A DNA stretch of 64,000 nt from Salinihabitans flavidus (GTDB lineage Bacteria; Pseudomonadota; Alphaproteobacteria; Rhodobacterales; Rhodobacteraceae), in the NCBI RefSeq assembly GCF_900110425.1, contig NZ_FODS01000001.1, forward strand, positions 310,001 to 374,000, given 5' to 3'. Below, piece after piece: positions 18,135-26,481 of this stretch. Within the stretch, counting starts at the first letter, position 1; each line of letters opens with the position of its first letter. A model generated the notes under the pieces. That model was not told where the DNA came from and did not search any database. It saw only the letters and a list, made by a program, of their open reading frames with translations. Made by a program: the position numbers and the translations under genes.

Positions 18135-18863
18135 CTAGGCATCCTTGGCAACGCGCGCTAGGGCAAGAACGCGAACATCCCGGGCCGATGCGGCAATACA
18201 GCATTCGGCGCATGCGGCGAACGTGGCGCCCGATGTCATCACGTCATCGACAACGAGAACCGAACGTCCCGCGATTCTGTGCGCGCGTCTTGGATGCGGC
18301 GCAATGGCACCACAGAGCAGCAAGAACCGCTCATCATGCGATAGTCCATCGGTCCTTGCGGTGTTGCGGGGGCGGATAAGGAGGTCTGGACAATACTCCA
18401 GTCCCAAGTGTCGCGACAAGGCCCCTGCCAGCAAGGCCGATTGATTGTAGCGCCGCCCCAGCAACCTTGCCCAGTGCAGTGGCACAGGCGTGATAAGCAT
18501 ATCCGGAACGAGAATGGGAGCGACCGCTTGCGTGAGCCAACGCGTCGCTGGTTGAACGACATCGTGCCGGTCGCCATGCTTCAACGCCAGAACAAGTTTC
18601 TGCGCGCGATCCTTGTAGAGAAGGGCCGCCCGTCCCCGTGACCATGGCCGTTCCACGCGCATGCAATCGTCACATATTTCTGATTGCCCCTCATCCTCGC
18701 CGGGCAGCGGGACGCCGCACAGGTCACAAACCAGGCCTCCGATAAAGGGCGTGTCACGCCAGCATGTTCCACAAAGGCCGAAGTCGCTTTCAACCAAAGC
18801 GCCGCAACTCACGCAGCGAGGGGGAAAAAGAAGCTCCAGCGCGGTTTGAAACTTACCTTTCAT
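18135..18863 (-). CDS. comF: ComF family phosphoribosyltransferase-like protein
   Basis: 242 residues. An N-terminal double zinc ribbon (CVSCGALVE...CGTCW; CDLCG...ICDDCMR) is followed by a phosphoribosyltransferase fold ending with the PRPP loop VLVVDDVMTSGAT. ComF supports DNA uptake in naturally competent bacteria; in Rhodobacteraceae its use is unclear. First gene of the comF-grx-nit-marR operon, divergent from the methyltransferase-like gene with 17 bases between starts. Confidence 0.92.
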   Translation of the reverse strand: MKGKFQTALELLFPPRCVSCGALVESDFGLCGTCWRDTPFIGGLVCDLCGVPLPGEDEGQSEICDDCMRVERPWSRGRAALLYKDRAQKLVLALKHGDRHDVVQPATRWLTQAVAPILVPDMLITPVPLHWARLLGRRYNQSALLAGALSRHLGLEYCPDLLIRPRNTARTDGLSHDERFLLLCGAIAPHPRRAHRIAGRSVLVVDDVMTSGATFAACAECCIAASARDVRVLALARVAKDA

Positions 18864-18880
18864 GCACTTATTGTTCCCTT

Positions 18881-19696
18881 ATGAACATGCCCCCCCAGAT
18901 AACGGATCGCACGCAACTGCGTCGCAACCGAGCCCGTGCGCAAGCCGACGCCCTTTTTTTGCAGGAGACCGCGATTGGCGAGGTGCAGGATCGCCTGAGT
19001 ATGGTTAATAGGGAGTTTACAGCTCCCGCTGTGGTAACCGGTTTTCCTGAACTCTGGCAAAATGCCTTTCCCGAGGCGCACTGCGTCACGGATGACGAGG
19101 TTCTGCCGCTTCAGGATGCGTCATATGACTTGGTTGTTCACGGTCTCTGCCTTCACTGGGCAAACGATCCGGTGGGACAACTCATTCAATGCCGTCGGGC
19201 CCTTCGGCCGGATGGACTTTTGATCTGCCTGAGTTTTGGTGGGCAGACGCTGCATGAACTTCGCAGTGCGCTCGCCCAAGCCGAAGCAGAGATCACCGGC
19301 GGGCTTTCGCCCCGCGTGGCGCCGATGGGGGAGTTGCGCGAACTTGGCGCCCTTCTGCAACGCGCGGGTTACAGTCTCCCTGTCGCTGACGCTGTCCCGG
19401 TGCGGGCAATGTACGAAACAGCTTGGCATCTTATGCGGGATTTGCGCGCAATGGGAGAGGGCAATGCCCTCACGGGTCGGCTCAGGCGCATGACCGGGCG
19501 GGGCGTGCTTATCCGTGCCGCGGAAATCTATGCCGAGTCGTTCATGGACCACGGTCGGATGCCCGCAACGTTCGAAATCGTTGTATTGACGGGCTGGTCG
19601 CCGCACGCCAGTCAACCGCAGCCGCTTCGACCGGGATCTGCGTCGGCCCACCTCGCCGATGCGCTTGGCACAAGGCAAACGAAGGTCGGGAACTGA
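18881..19696 (+). CDS. Methyltransferase-like protein with degenerate SAM motif
   Basis: 271 residues from MNMPPQITDRTQLRRNRARA. The overall plan is that of class I methyltransferases of the BioC/NDUFAF5 type: an N-terminal DRTQLRRNR segment, ASYDLVVHGLCLHWANDP, RRALRPDGLLICLSFGG, and a C-terminal YAESFMDHGRMPATFEIV. The GxGxG glycine loop expected around residue 45-55 is replaced by VVTGFPELW, so SAM binding or catalysis is doubtful. It diverges from comF. Confidence 0.8.
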   Translation: MNMPPQITDRTQLRRNRARAQADALFLQETAIGEVQDRLSMVNREFTAPAVVTGFPELWQNAFPEAHCVTDDEVLPLQDASYDLVVHGLCLHWANDPVGQLIQCRRALRPDGLLICLSFGGQTLHELRSALAQAEAEITGGLSPRVAPMGELRELGALLQRAGYSLPVADAVPVRAMYETAWHLMRDLRAMGEGNALTGRLRRMTGRGVLIRAAEIYAESFMDHGRMPATFEIVVLTGWSPHASQPQPLRPGSASAHLADALGTRQTKVGN

Positions 19697-19747
19697 AGCC
19701 ACAACGAAATATGCCCATGCCGCAGCGGAACATGGTCCCCACCGGGT

Positions 19748-19775
19748 TTGACCGGGATGCGGCATACGCTATGTG
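19748..19775 (+). promoter_or_regulatory. Possible promoter of hemH
   Basis: TTGACC (19748-19753), 16-base spacer, TATGTG (19770-19775), about 30 bases before the hemH start codon. Moderate match only. Confidence 0.35.
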
Positions 19776-19804
19776 ATGCTCTATTGTGAATGACAGGATG
19801 ACAC

Positions 19805-20872
19805 ATGCCAGACGCCAGCCAAGTATCAGAGCGCCCGCCACACGCCCCGGAGGATCACCCCAAGGTGCCGAGGGGAAAGACCGGCGTGCTGTTGGCCAAT
19901 CTCGGTACGCCGGATCACTACAGCTATTGGCCTATGCGGCGCTACCTCAACGAATTCCTGTCGGACAAGCGGGTGATCGATTATCCTGCGTGGAAATGGC
20001 AGCCCCTTCTTCAGCTTGTCATTCTGACCAAACGCCCCTTTTCAAGCGGTGCGGCCTATAAGTCGATCTGGAATGAGGAGAAAAACGAAAGCCCGCTACT
20101 GACCATCACCAAAGAGCAAACTGCGGGTATCGCCGCAAAAATGACGGCTCGCTATGGTGACAACGTCATGGTGGATTTCTGCATGCGCTATGGAAATCCC
20201 TCCACGCCGTCCAGAGTGCGAAAGATGGTGAAAGCGGGGTGTGAGCGTATCCTGTTCTTCCCGCTCTATCCACATTATGCTTGCGCAACAACAGCAACTG
20301 CCAACGACAAGTTTTTCAGCGCCTTGATGGAAGAAACATGGCAGCCCGCAGCACGCACAGTCCCAGCCTATTTCGAGCATCCGGACTATATCGAAGCACT
20401 CGCAGCGTCGGTCGAGCGCGCCTATTCGAAGTTGGATTCGCGCCCTGATGTTCTTGTCGTGAGCTACCACGGAATGCCGGAACGCTACCTGCTTCAGGGT
20501 GATCCGTATCATTGTCAGTGCCAGAAGACGACGCGCCTTCTGAAAGAGCGGCTTGGTTGGGCGGACGCGGAAATCGTAACTACATTTCAATCCCGATTTG
20601 GACCAGAAGAATGGCTGAAACCCTATACGGTGGAAGAGGTTGCCCGGCTTGCAGAAAAGGGAAAGCGCAACATCGCCGTGATGGCGCCCGCCTTTTCCGC
20701 CGACTGCATTGAGACACTGGAAGAGATCAACGAAGAAATCCGCGAGAGCTTTGAAGAGGCGGGGGGTGAGTCGTTCACCTATATCCCCTGTCTCAATGCC
20801 GATGAAGGCCACGTCACCGCGCTTTGCAACGTGATCGACGAAAATCTCGCGGGCTGGATCGATAAGGGATGA
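19805..20872 (+). CDS. hemH: Ferrochelatase
   Basis: 355 residues, slightly long because of an N-terminal extension rich in Pro/Asp. It inserts Fe2+ into protoporphyrin IX as the last step of heme synthesis. Family features: GVLLANLGTPD, MRYGNPS, FPLYPHYACAT, the catalytic His in SYHGMPERYL, and Cys residues in YHCQCQKT. FQSRFGPEEWLKPYT and FSADCIETLEE are also diagnostic. The gene ends at a strong terminator. hemJ and hemW also lie in the window. Confidence 0.98.
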   Translation: MPDASQVSERPPHAPEDHPKVPRGKTGVLLANLGTPDHYSYWPMRRYLNEFLSDKRVIDYPAWKWQPLLQLVILTKRPFSSGAAYKSIWNEEKNESPLLTITKEQTAGIAAKMTARYGDNVMVDFCMRYGNPSTPSRVRKMVKAGCERILFFPLYPHYACATTATANDKFFSALMEETWQPAARTVPAYFEHPDYIEALAASVERAYSKLDSRPDVLVVSYHGMPERYLLQGDPYHCQCQKTTRLLKERLGWADAEIVTTFQSRFGPEEWLKPYTVEEVARLAEKGKRNIAVMAPAFSADCIETLEEINEEIRESFEEAGGESFTYIPCLNADEGHVTALCNVIDENLAGWIDKG

Positions 20873-20895
20873 TCCTTGCAAGGATCAGGCAATGA

Positions 20896-20924
20896 AAAAG
20901 GGCGGTGCTATGCACCGCCCTTTT
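20896..20924. terminator. Bidirectional terminator between hemH and small membrane gene
   Basis: A 13-bp perfect stem AAAAGGGCGGTGC / GCACCGCCCTTTT with a TAT loop. A-rich and T-rich flanks let it act on both strands. Confidence 0.88.
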
Positions 20925-20948
20925 CCGTTTCACGCAAAAATGCGCCGA

Positions 20949-21134
20949 TCAGTCGTGTGCAATTACAGCAGCGACAACGGCCAGAAGCACCAGCGGCACC
21001 CAGATGCCGGCAGCGGAAGAGCTTGCAGCTTCTTCCTCGATGACAACGGGCTCAACAACCGGCTCCACCATGTTACCGGCGTATGCGGTCGAAGCAGCGG
21101 CAGTGATGCCAGCGGCGAGAACGAGTTTCTTCAT
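20949..21134 (-). CDS. 61-residue exported/membrane small protein
   Basis: Begins with MKKLVLAAGITAAASTAYAG, a clear signal peptide, then a short acidic Val/Glu/Pro stretch with a VEPVVEPVV repeat. A C-terminal hydrophobic helix (GIWVPLVLLAVVAAVIA) ends in HD. A strong ribosome-binding site (GGAGGA) precedes the ATG and a terminator follows, so it is a genuine independent gene. Probably a one-pass inner-membrane peptide after cleavage. Function unknown; it is convergent with hemH. Confidence 0.82.
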   Translation of the reverse strand: MKKLVLAAGITAAASTAYAGNMVEPVVEPVVIEEEAASSSAAGIWVPLVLLAVVAAVIAHD

Positions 21135-21281
21135 AGTATCCTCCAGTTATTGCCCGGCGTTGCCACGTTACACGCAACGACAGGCGCCCAAGACTAAACC
21201 TCGTACCCCTGTGTAAACAACAAAGCCTCGCCAATGCAAACCGAAGATTAAGGTTTCCACGCGCCGAGGTGCAGGATGTCG

Positions 21282-21884
21282 TCATATTAGCAACACCTGC
21301 GTGCCCACTTTGGCATATCCGAATAGCTCTGCAATATGTTCGTTATATAGCCCGATACAGCCGTTCGAAGATCTCCGCCCGATCTTGCGTGTGTCGTGGG
21401 TGCCGTGGATACGGTAATACGTCCAGCCGAGGTAAAGCGCGTGGGTGCCAAGCGGGTTGTCAGGGCCGGGCGGAACGTAGTCCGGCCATTCCGGATTGCG
21501 CCGTTTCATTGCCGGTGTCGGACGCCAGTCCGGCCCCACGACCTTGCGCACAACACGAGTTCGTCCGCGGCGGGTCAGATCCTCGGTCAAAGGCACGCTC
21601 GACGGGAAAAGCCGGTAGGTGCTGTGATCCTCGGACCAGAAGTGAAGTGCGCGCGAAGAAACATCGACTAGTATCGCGCCATTGTTCAGATTCGGAAAAT
21701 GGGGACGCCAGTCAAGTGCGCGAAAGCTGGAAATATTGCGTTTTACAGACGTTGTGACATCCCGCTCCATTTCAACCGTGCCAGACCTGTCGAGCTGTTG
21801 CGTTAGCGCAGGGGTTGCAAGCAAGGCGGCGCCGCCGGTCAGAAAGGCCCGTCTTCCGAGACCCACATTCGTCTTCCGGTTCAT
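21282..21884 (-). CDS. L,D-transpeptidase (YkuD domain), Tat-like signal
   Basis: 200 residues from MNRKTNVGLGRRAFLTGG, with GGAG upstream. The twin-arginine start GRRAFLTGGAALLATPALT suggests Tat export. The YkuD catalytic region shows YRIHGTHD and SSNGCIGLYN, with Cys as nucleophile. These enzymes make 3-3 crosslinks in peptidoglycan or attach proteins to it, in the periplasm. A second YkuD protein is encoded at 22.6 kb, with a CAP-domain lipoprotein between them. Confidence 0.92.
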   Translation of the reverse strand: MNRKTNVGLGRRAFLTGGAALLATPALTQQLDRSGTVEMERDVTTSVKRNISSFRALDWRPHFPNLNNGAILVDVSSRALHFWSEDHSTYRLFPSSVPLTEDLTRRGRTRVVRKVVGPDWRPTPAMKRRNPEWPDYVPPGPDNPLGTHALYLGWTYYRIHGTHDTRKIGRRSSNGCIGLYNEHIAELFGYAKVGTQVLLI

Positions 21885-22046
21885 CGCTATTCTCCATCCA
21901 TCTGCAATCGAATGAACTTTGTAATCATATTGCCGGAAAGCCGCAGTCGCAAATGAAACACGCCTCATTTTAGAACTTCACGCCGATGTGGGTTTCCATC
22001 GCAACGGACAGCGGGTTAGACGGAAAGGCAAAATTATTCATGGGTG

Positions 22047-22571
22047 ATGAAAATGACACGTCTGATCGTCCTGTTCCTGTCTCTTGCGCTTGCCGTAGCA
22101 GGCTGCGCCCCGGGTGGTGTGGGAACGACATCCGACGGAACGCGGCTCTACCGTATCGGGGGATCAAGTCCCGAAAAGGTGCAGTATCGTATGCTTGATT
22201 CGGTCAATGCGCTACGCAGGGCTCGGGGGGCGCAGGTGGTCGAGCTTGATTCCAGACTCAATGCGGCAGCGGCCACGCATTCGCGTGATATGTCGATCCA
22301 GAATCGACCCTGGCATTTCGGGTCCGACGGTTCGTCGCCCGTCGACCGCGTGGAACGCGCGGGCTATCCGGGCCGCCTGACCGGAGAAGCAATTTCAGAG
22401 ACTTACGAGACAGAGCTTGAGACGCTTGGTGCGTGGATCGATCAGGACGACACCCGCGCAATCATCGTTGATCCCGAGGCACAGGACATGGGGTTCGCCT
22501 GGTTTCAGGAGGACAATGGCAAGATCTGGTGGACCCTTATAATGGGAACGAAAGCCATCCCTCAAGGATAG
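22047..22571 (+). CDS. CAP-domain lipoprotein (SCP/PR1 family)
   Basis: 174 residues from the ATG at 22047 (a GTG at 22044 and an ATG at 22053 are alternatives). The signal sequence MTRLIVLFLSLALAVAGC ends in a lipobox (AVAGC), so it is probably an outer- or inner-membrane lipoprotein. The CAP fold is visible as LDSVNALRRARGAQVVELD, AAATHSRDMS, WHFGSDG and the C-terminal WWTLIMG. Its 3' end overlaps the convergent L,D-transpeptidase gene by 10 bases. Activity unknown. Confidence 0.85.
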   Translation: MKMTRLIVLFLSLALAVAGCAPGGVGTTSDGTRLYRIGGSSPEKVQYRMLDSVNALRRARGAQVVELDSRLNAAAATHSRDMSIQNRPWHFGSDGSSPVDRVERAGYPGRLTGEAISETYETELETLGAWIDQDDTRAIIVDPEAQDMGFAWFQEDNGKIWWTLIMGTKAIPQG

Positions 22572-23053
22572 ATCGAAATCGGCGTTCCGTTCCTCACCAT
22601 CGCGTAGATCTCGCGCATTTCGGCGTTCGTTACCGAAATGCAGCCTGCGGTCCAGTCGGGTTTTCGTCCACCCGGTCGCCGGGGATTTCCGTGGATGAAA
22701 ATATCGCCGCCGGGATCCTCTCCTGCGGCCTTGGCGCGCGCTATGTCCTCCTTGTTGGGGTAGGAAATTCCGATCGACAGATAGAACTCGCTGTTTGGGT
22801 TGCGGCGGTCAATCGCGTAGTCGCCTTCGGGCGTCCGGCCGTCGCCGCGTTTCGCCTTGTGCCCATTCGGTGCAAAACCAAGATCCATGTCGTAGTGCTT
22901 CAGAACCCGGTCGTGGTGCAGGAGGTATATCTTTCTTTCGCCCTTATAAACAAGGACTCTTGTGACCTCTGGTCCGTTATAGGTCTGGAACTTGGAACAG
23001 GCCGCGAGGCCCAAGCCAAGCGCTGCGATCAGCAGCCAGGACAAGATGCGCAT
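22562..23053 (-). CDS. L,D-transpeptidase lipoprotein (YkuD domain)
   Basis: 163 residues from MRILSWLLIAALGLGLAAC (GGAG upstream; longer in-frame extensions are not protein-like). Lipobox LAAC. The YkuD core shows RVLVYKGERKIYLLH, GDGRTPEGDYAI, DIFIHGNP, and the catalytic Cys in TAGCISVTN. It is likely to act on murein from a membrane-tethered position. Its ends overlap the CAP-domain lipoprotein gene. Confidence 0.9.
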   Translation of the reverse strand: MRILSWLLIAALGLGLAACSKFQTYNGPEVTRVLVYKGERKIYLLHHDRVLKHYDMDLGFAPNGHKAKRGDGRTPEGDYAIDRRNPNSEFYLSIGISYPNKEDIARAKAAGEDPGGDIFIHGNPRRPGGRKPDWTAGCISVTNAEMREIYAMVRNGTPISIYP

Positions 23054-23120
23054 GGGGGGAACTCCGCTCGATTTTTTCCGGATTGTACTCTGATCCGCAG
23101 CAGCGGGATAGAGGAAACCG

Positions 23121-24341
23121 TCAGGCTTTCCCTCTCGTGAACAGCGCGGCAAGTTCGACGTGGGCGGACCAGCGAAACTGATCCACGACCTGCACCCAGT
23201 CGAGCGTGTAGCCGGAGCTGATGAGGATCGCGGCGTCGCGGGCGAAGGTCGCGGGATTACAGGACACAAAGGCGATACGCGGAATTGCGGAGGCGGCGAG
23301 TTCGCGCACCTGCGCCTCTGCCCCGGCCCGGGGCGGATCAATCACAGCTGCGTCGTAGCGCAAATCCTCGACAATGACCGGGTTTCGGAAGAGATCGCGC
23401 GCCTCTGTGGTGACGTGTTTGAGGCCGCTTGCCATGCGCCATCCGTCCTCCAGTGCGCGGGTCATGGCGCGGTCGCCTTCGACGGCATGGACGCGTGCCC
23501 CTTCGGCCAGAGGAAGCGCGAAGGTGCCGCATCCGGCGAACAGGTCGATCACTTTCGCAGCGCTGCCGACTGCCTCTTTCACCGCCATCACAAGCGCGGC
23601 TTCGCCCTCTTCCGTGGCCTGAAGGAACGCACCGGGGGGTGGAGAAACCTCTGCTTTTCCAAACACTTGTATGGGCGGCAGGCGGGTTGCGATCACCTCG
23701 TCGTTCCAGCTTAGCCGGGCCAGCCCATGCGCCTCCGCCGCCTGGGCCAGACGGGCGAGGAGGGGGCCATCCGGCTCTTTCCCGCCCCGCGCGGCGATGT
23801 CCACGCCACCCCGCGAAAGGGTAGCCGTGACCGTCAGTTCCGCCTTGCGGCTCGCGCCCAGCACGGCCAGCGCCTCTGCCACCTTCAGGGCGGGCATAAG
23901 GTCGGGGTGCAGGAGCTGGCAATCGGGGATCTCCGCGATGACGTTGGTGCCGCGGGAGTGAAAACCGGCGAGCGCGCCTTTCTTGGTGCGTCGCACGGAG
24001 AGGGCGGCGCGGCGGCGCGATTGGGCCGGCGAGGTGACGATCGGACGGAAATCGGCGGAAACCCCTTGTGCGGCAAGGGCTTGACGCACAACATCGACCT
24101 TCCACGCCGCCACGAGATCATCGCTTGCGTGTTGCAACTGGCAGCCGCCGCAGTGCTTGAAATGACGGCAGGGCGGGGTCACGCGGTCGGGCGAGGGGCG
24201 CAATATCTTGGGATCGGCAAGGCGATTGCCCACAATATCCCCGCTTACCCGCTCACCCGGCAGGGTGAGGGGGACGAAAACCGGCCCTTCGGCGATACCG
24301 TCGCCGTGATGGCCCAGACGCTCGATGTCATGCTCGCTCAT
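23121..24341 (-). CDS. Class I RNA m5U methyltransferase (RlmD/TrmA-like)
   Basis: 406 residues from MSEHDIERLGHHGDGIAEG; 26 further upstream residues are possible but unlikely. An N-terminal TRAM-like part is followed by an iron-sulfur cysteine cluster (PPCRHFKHCGGCQ plus PDCQLL). The methyltransferase domain shows VIDLFAGCGTFALPLA, PPRAGAEAQV, and the catalytic Cys in FVSCNPATFARD. It methylates a uridine in rRNA or tRNA. Which target (23S rRNA most likely) cannot be told from sequence. Iteron cluster 2 lies 87-127 bases upstream. Confidence 0.9.
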   Translation of the reverse strand: MSEHDIERLGHHGDGIAEGPVFVPLTLPGERVSGDIVGNRLADPKILRPSPDRVTPPCRHFKHCGGCQLQHASDDLVAAWKVDVVRQALAAQGVSADFRPIVTSPAQSRRRAALSVRRTKKGALAGFHSRGTNVIAEIPDCQLLHPDLMPALKVAEALAVLGASRKAELTVTATLSRGGVDIAARGGKEPDGPLLARLAQAAEAHGLARLSWNDEVIATRLPPIQVFGKAEVSPPPGAFLQATEEGEAALVMAVKEAVGSAAKVIDLFAGCGTFALPLAEGARVHAVEGDRAMTRALEDGWRMASGLKHVTTEARDLFRNPVIVEDLRYDAAVIDPPRAGAEAQVRELAASAIPRIAFVSCNPATFARDAAILISSGYTLDWVQVVDQFRWSAHVELAALFTRGKA

Positions 24342-24427
24342 TCCGGTGTCATAGAGCCCGAAACCACACTGTAAAAGCGGATTTGGGCGAATCAGGGTTA
24401 ATACGCTGATTTCGCTCAAAAACCGCT

Positions 24428-24468
24428 TTCGGTATCACGTCGGTATAACGTCGGTATTGCGTCGGTGG
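24428..24468 (+). repeat. Iteron cluster 2: four 11-bp GTCGGTAT-type units
   Basis: Plus-strand units start at 24428 (TTCGGTAT), 24439 (GTCGGTAT), 24450 (GTCGGTAT) and 24461 (GTCGGTGG), again four units at an exact 11-base period. They lie in the gap between the ABC exporter stop (24527) and the RNA methyltransferase start (24341). Confidence 0.85.
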
Positions 24469-24526
24469 CGATGACCGACATTTCGCTGGATCGGCGCGAT
24501 TAACGGAGCGCACGCTATCCTTTGGG

Positions 24527-26380
24527 TTATTGCGCCGCTGTTTCGTCCTCTTCGTCGGCATTGAGAAAGCCGCCCGACTGCCGCGCCCAGAAGGAGGCAT
24601 AAAGCCCCCCGTGTGAGAGCAGATCGTCATGCGTGCCGTTTTCGACAATGCGGCCATCGTCGAGCACAACGATTCGGTCCATCCGCGCGATGGTCGAAAG
24701 CCGGTGCGCGATGGCGATCACGGTCTTGCCCTCCATCATGCCATAGAGGGTTTTCTGTATCGCGGCCTCCACCTCGGAATCGAGGGCGCTTGTCGCCTCG
24801 TCGAGAAGCAGGATCGGCGCATCCTTGAGGATCACGCGGGCGAGGGTGATTCGCTGCCGCTGCCCGCCGGAAAGTTTCACACCGCGTTCGCCCACGCGAG
24901 CGTCATAGCCGGGGTTGCCCTCTGAATCCTCCAGATCAAGAATGAACTCATGCGCCTCGGCCTTTTTCGCGGCCTCGATCATCTCTTCCTCCGATGCGTC
25001 GGGGCGACCATAGAGGATATTGTCGCGCACGGAGCGGTGCATGAGGGAGCTGTCCTGCTGCACCATGCCGATCTGGTCGCGCAGGCTGTCCTGTGTGACT
25101 TGGGCGATGTCCTGCCCGTCGATGAGGATTCGCCCCTCTTCGGTGTCGTAAAAGCGCAGTAAAAGCTTCACCAGCGTCGATTTGCCCGCGCCGGAACGAC
25201 CGACCAGCCCGATCTTTTCCCCCGGCGCGATGGAGAGCGACACGCGGTCGAGCCCGCCCGCTCCTCGCCCGTAGTGATGCGAGAGATTGTCGATCTCGAT
25301 CCGACCCTTCGTCAGGCGCAGGGGCTCGGCATCGGGCGCATCCACAAGGGTGATCGGCTGCGCGATGGTTTCCATCCCCTCGGCCACCACGCCAAGCTGC
25401 CGGAAGAAGGAGGTGAGCGCCCACATGATCCAGCCGGTCATGCCGTTGAGCCGCAGCGTCAGGGCGGTGGCCGCCGCAACGACCCCGACAGAGGCCGACC
25501 CTTGCGCCCAGAGCAGGATCGCCCAGCCGACAACTCCCACGACAAGAAGCCCGTTGAGGATCACCAGCGTCACATCCATCACCGTATAGATGCGCATTTC
25601 CTGCTGAAACGTCTCGCGCGCATGCTCGATCGCCTCATGGGCGTAGTCGAGTTCGCGGCGGTTATGGGCAAAGAGTTTCACCGAGTGGATATTGGTGTAG
25701 GCGTCCACCACGCGGCCCGTCACCTGGCTTCGGGCATCCGACGCCCGTTTGGAGGCTGGGCCGACGCGGCGGACAGTCCAGAGGATGAGGCCGGCATAAA
25801 GCACCAGCCAGAAAATGAGCGGTATCACCAGTCTCGGGTCGGAGTCGCTCAGAAGGATGGCGGCGCCGACAAAATAGGCCAGTGAGAAGGTGATCGCATC
25901 GAATACCTGAAACACCGCCTCTCCGGCGGCGGGGGGTGTCTGCATGATGCGGTTGGCGATGCGGCCCGCGAAATCGTTTTCGAACCAGCCGACCGACTGG
26001 CGCAGGACGTGTTTATGCGCGCGCCAGCGAATCAGCGTGCCGAAATTCGGAATGATCGTGTTGTTGAGCAACAGGACATCCAGCGCCTGAATGATCGGGC
26101 GCAGGAAGAGCATGAAAATCGCGGCGAGGATCAGTTCGGTCCCGTAGCTGTCCCAGAAGCTCACCGGATCGCCGCCCAGAAGATCGACAAGCCGCCCCAT
26201 GTAGTAGATCAGCCCGATTTCCACCGCCGCGACCACCACGGACATGAGGGTAGCCAGCACGAAAACCCGGTGGAAGGGGACCGCATAGGCCGCCATGAAC
26301 GGCCAGAGCCGCCGGGGCGGGGTGTCGTTCTCGGGGTAGTCGCAATAGGGATCGACAAGGTTTTCAAACAGACGGAACAC
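24527..26380 (-). CDS. ABC exporter, fused membrane and ATPase domains
   Basis: About 617 residues from the GTG at 26380 (FRLFENLVDPYCDY). A TTG start at 26485 would add 35 Arg/Pro-rich residues that overlap the CCA enzyme gene and look spurious. Six predicted membrane helices (about 30-320) precede the ATPase with Walker A GRSGAGKSTLV, signature LSGGQRQRI, Walker B ILLLDEATSALD and the H-loop IAHRLSTIA. It works as a homodimer or heterodimer; the substrate is unknown. It probably forms an operon with the CCA-adding and Nudix genes upstream. Confidence 0.93.
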   Translation of the reverse strand: MFRLFENLVDPYCDYPENDTPPRRLWPFMAAYAVPFHRVFVLATLMSVVVAAVEIGLIYYMGRLVDLLGGDPVSFWDSYGTELILAAIFMLFLRPIIQALDVLLLNNTIIPNFGTLIRWRAHKHVLRQSVGWFENDFAGRIANRIMQTPPAAGEAVFQVFDAITFSLAYFVGAAILLSDSDPRLVIPLIFWLVLYAGLILWTVRRVGPASKRASDARSQVTGRVVDAYTNIHSVKLFAHNRRELDYAHEAIEHARETFQQEMRIYTVMDVTLVILNGLLVVGVVGWAILLWAQGSASVGVVAAATALTLRLNGMTGWIMWALTSFFRQLGVVAEGMETIAQPITLVDAPDAEPLRLTKGRIEIDNLSHHYGRGAGGLDRVSLSIAPGEKIGLVGRSGAGKSTLVKLLLRFYDTEEGRILIDGQDIAQVTQDSLRDQIGMVQQDSSLMHRSVRDNILYGRPDASEEEMIEAAKKAEAHEFILDLEDSEGNPGYDARVGERGVKLSGGQRQRITLARVILKDAPILLLDEATSALDSEVEAAIQKTLYGMMEGKTVIAIAHRLSTIARMDRIVVLDDGRIVENGTHDDLLSHGGLYASFWARQSGGFLNADEEDETAAQ

Positions 26381-26481
26381 GCGCGCAAACTCCGGGGCAA
26401 GGGTTGCCCGGCGCGGGGCTGGCCAGATCGACGGGCGGGCGGCGCGGGGCAGGCGCAAGATGCCCCGCCCGTCCGGCGATG

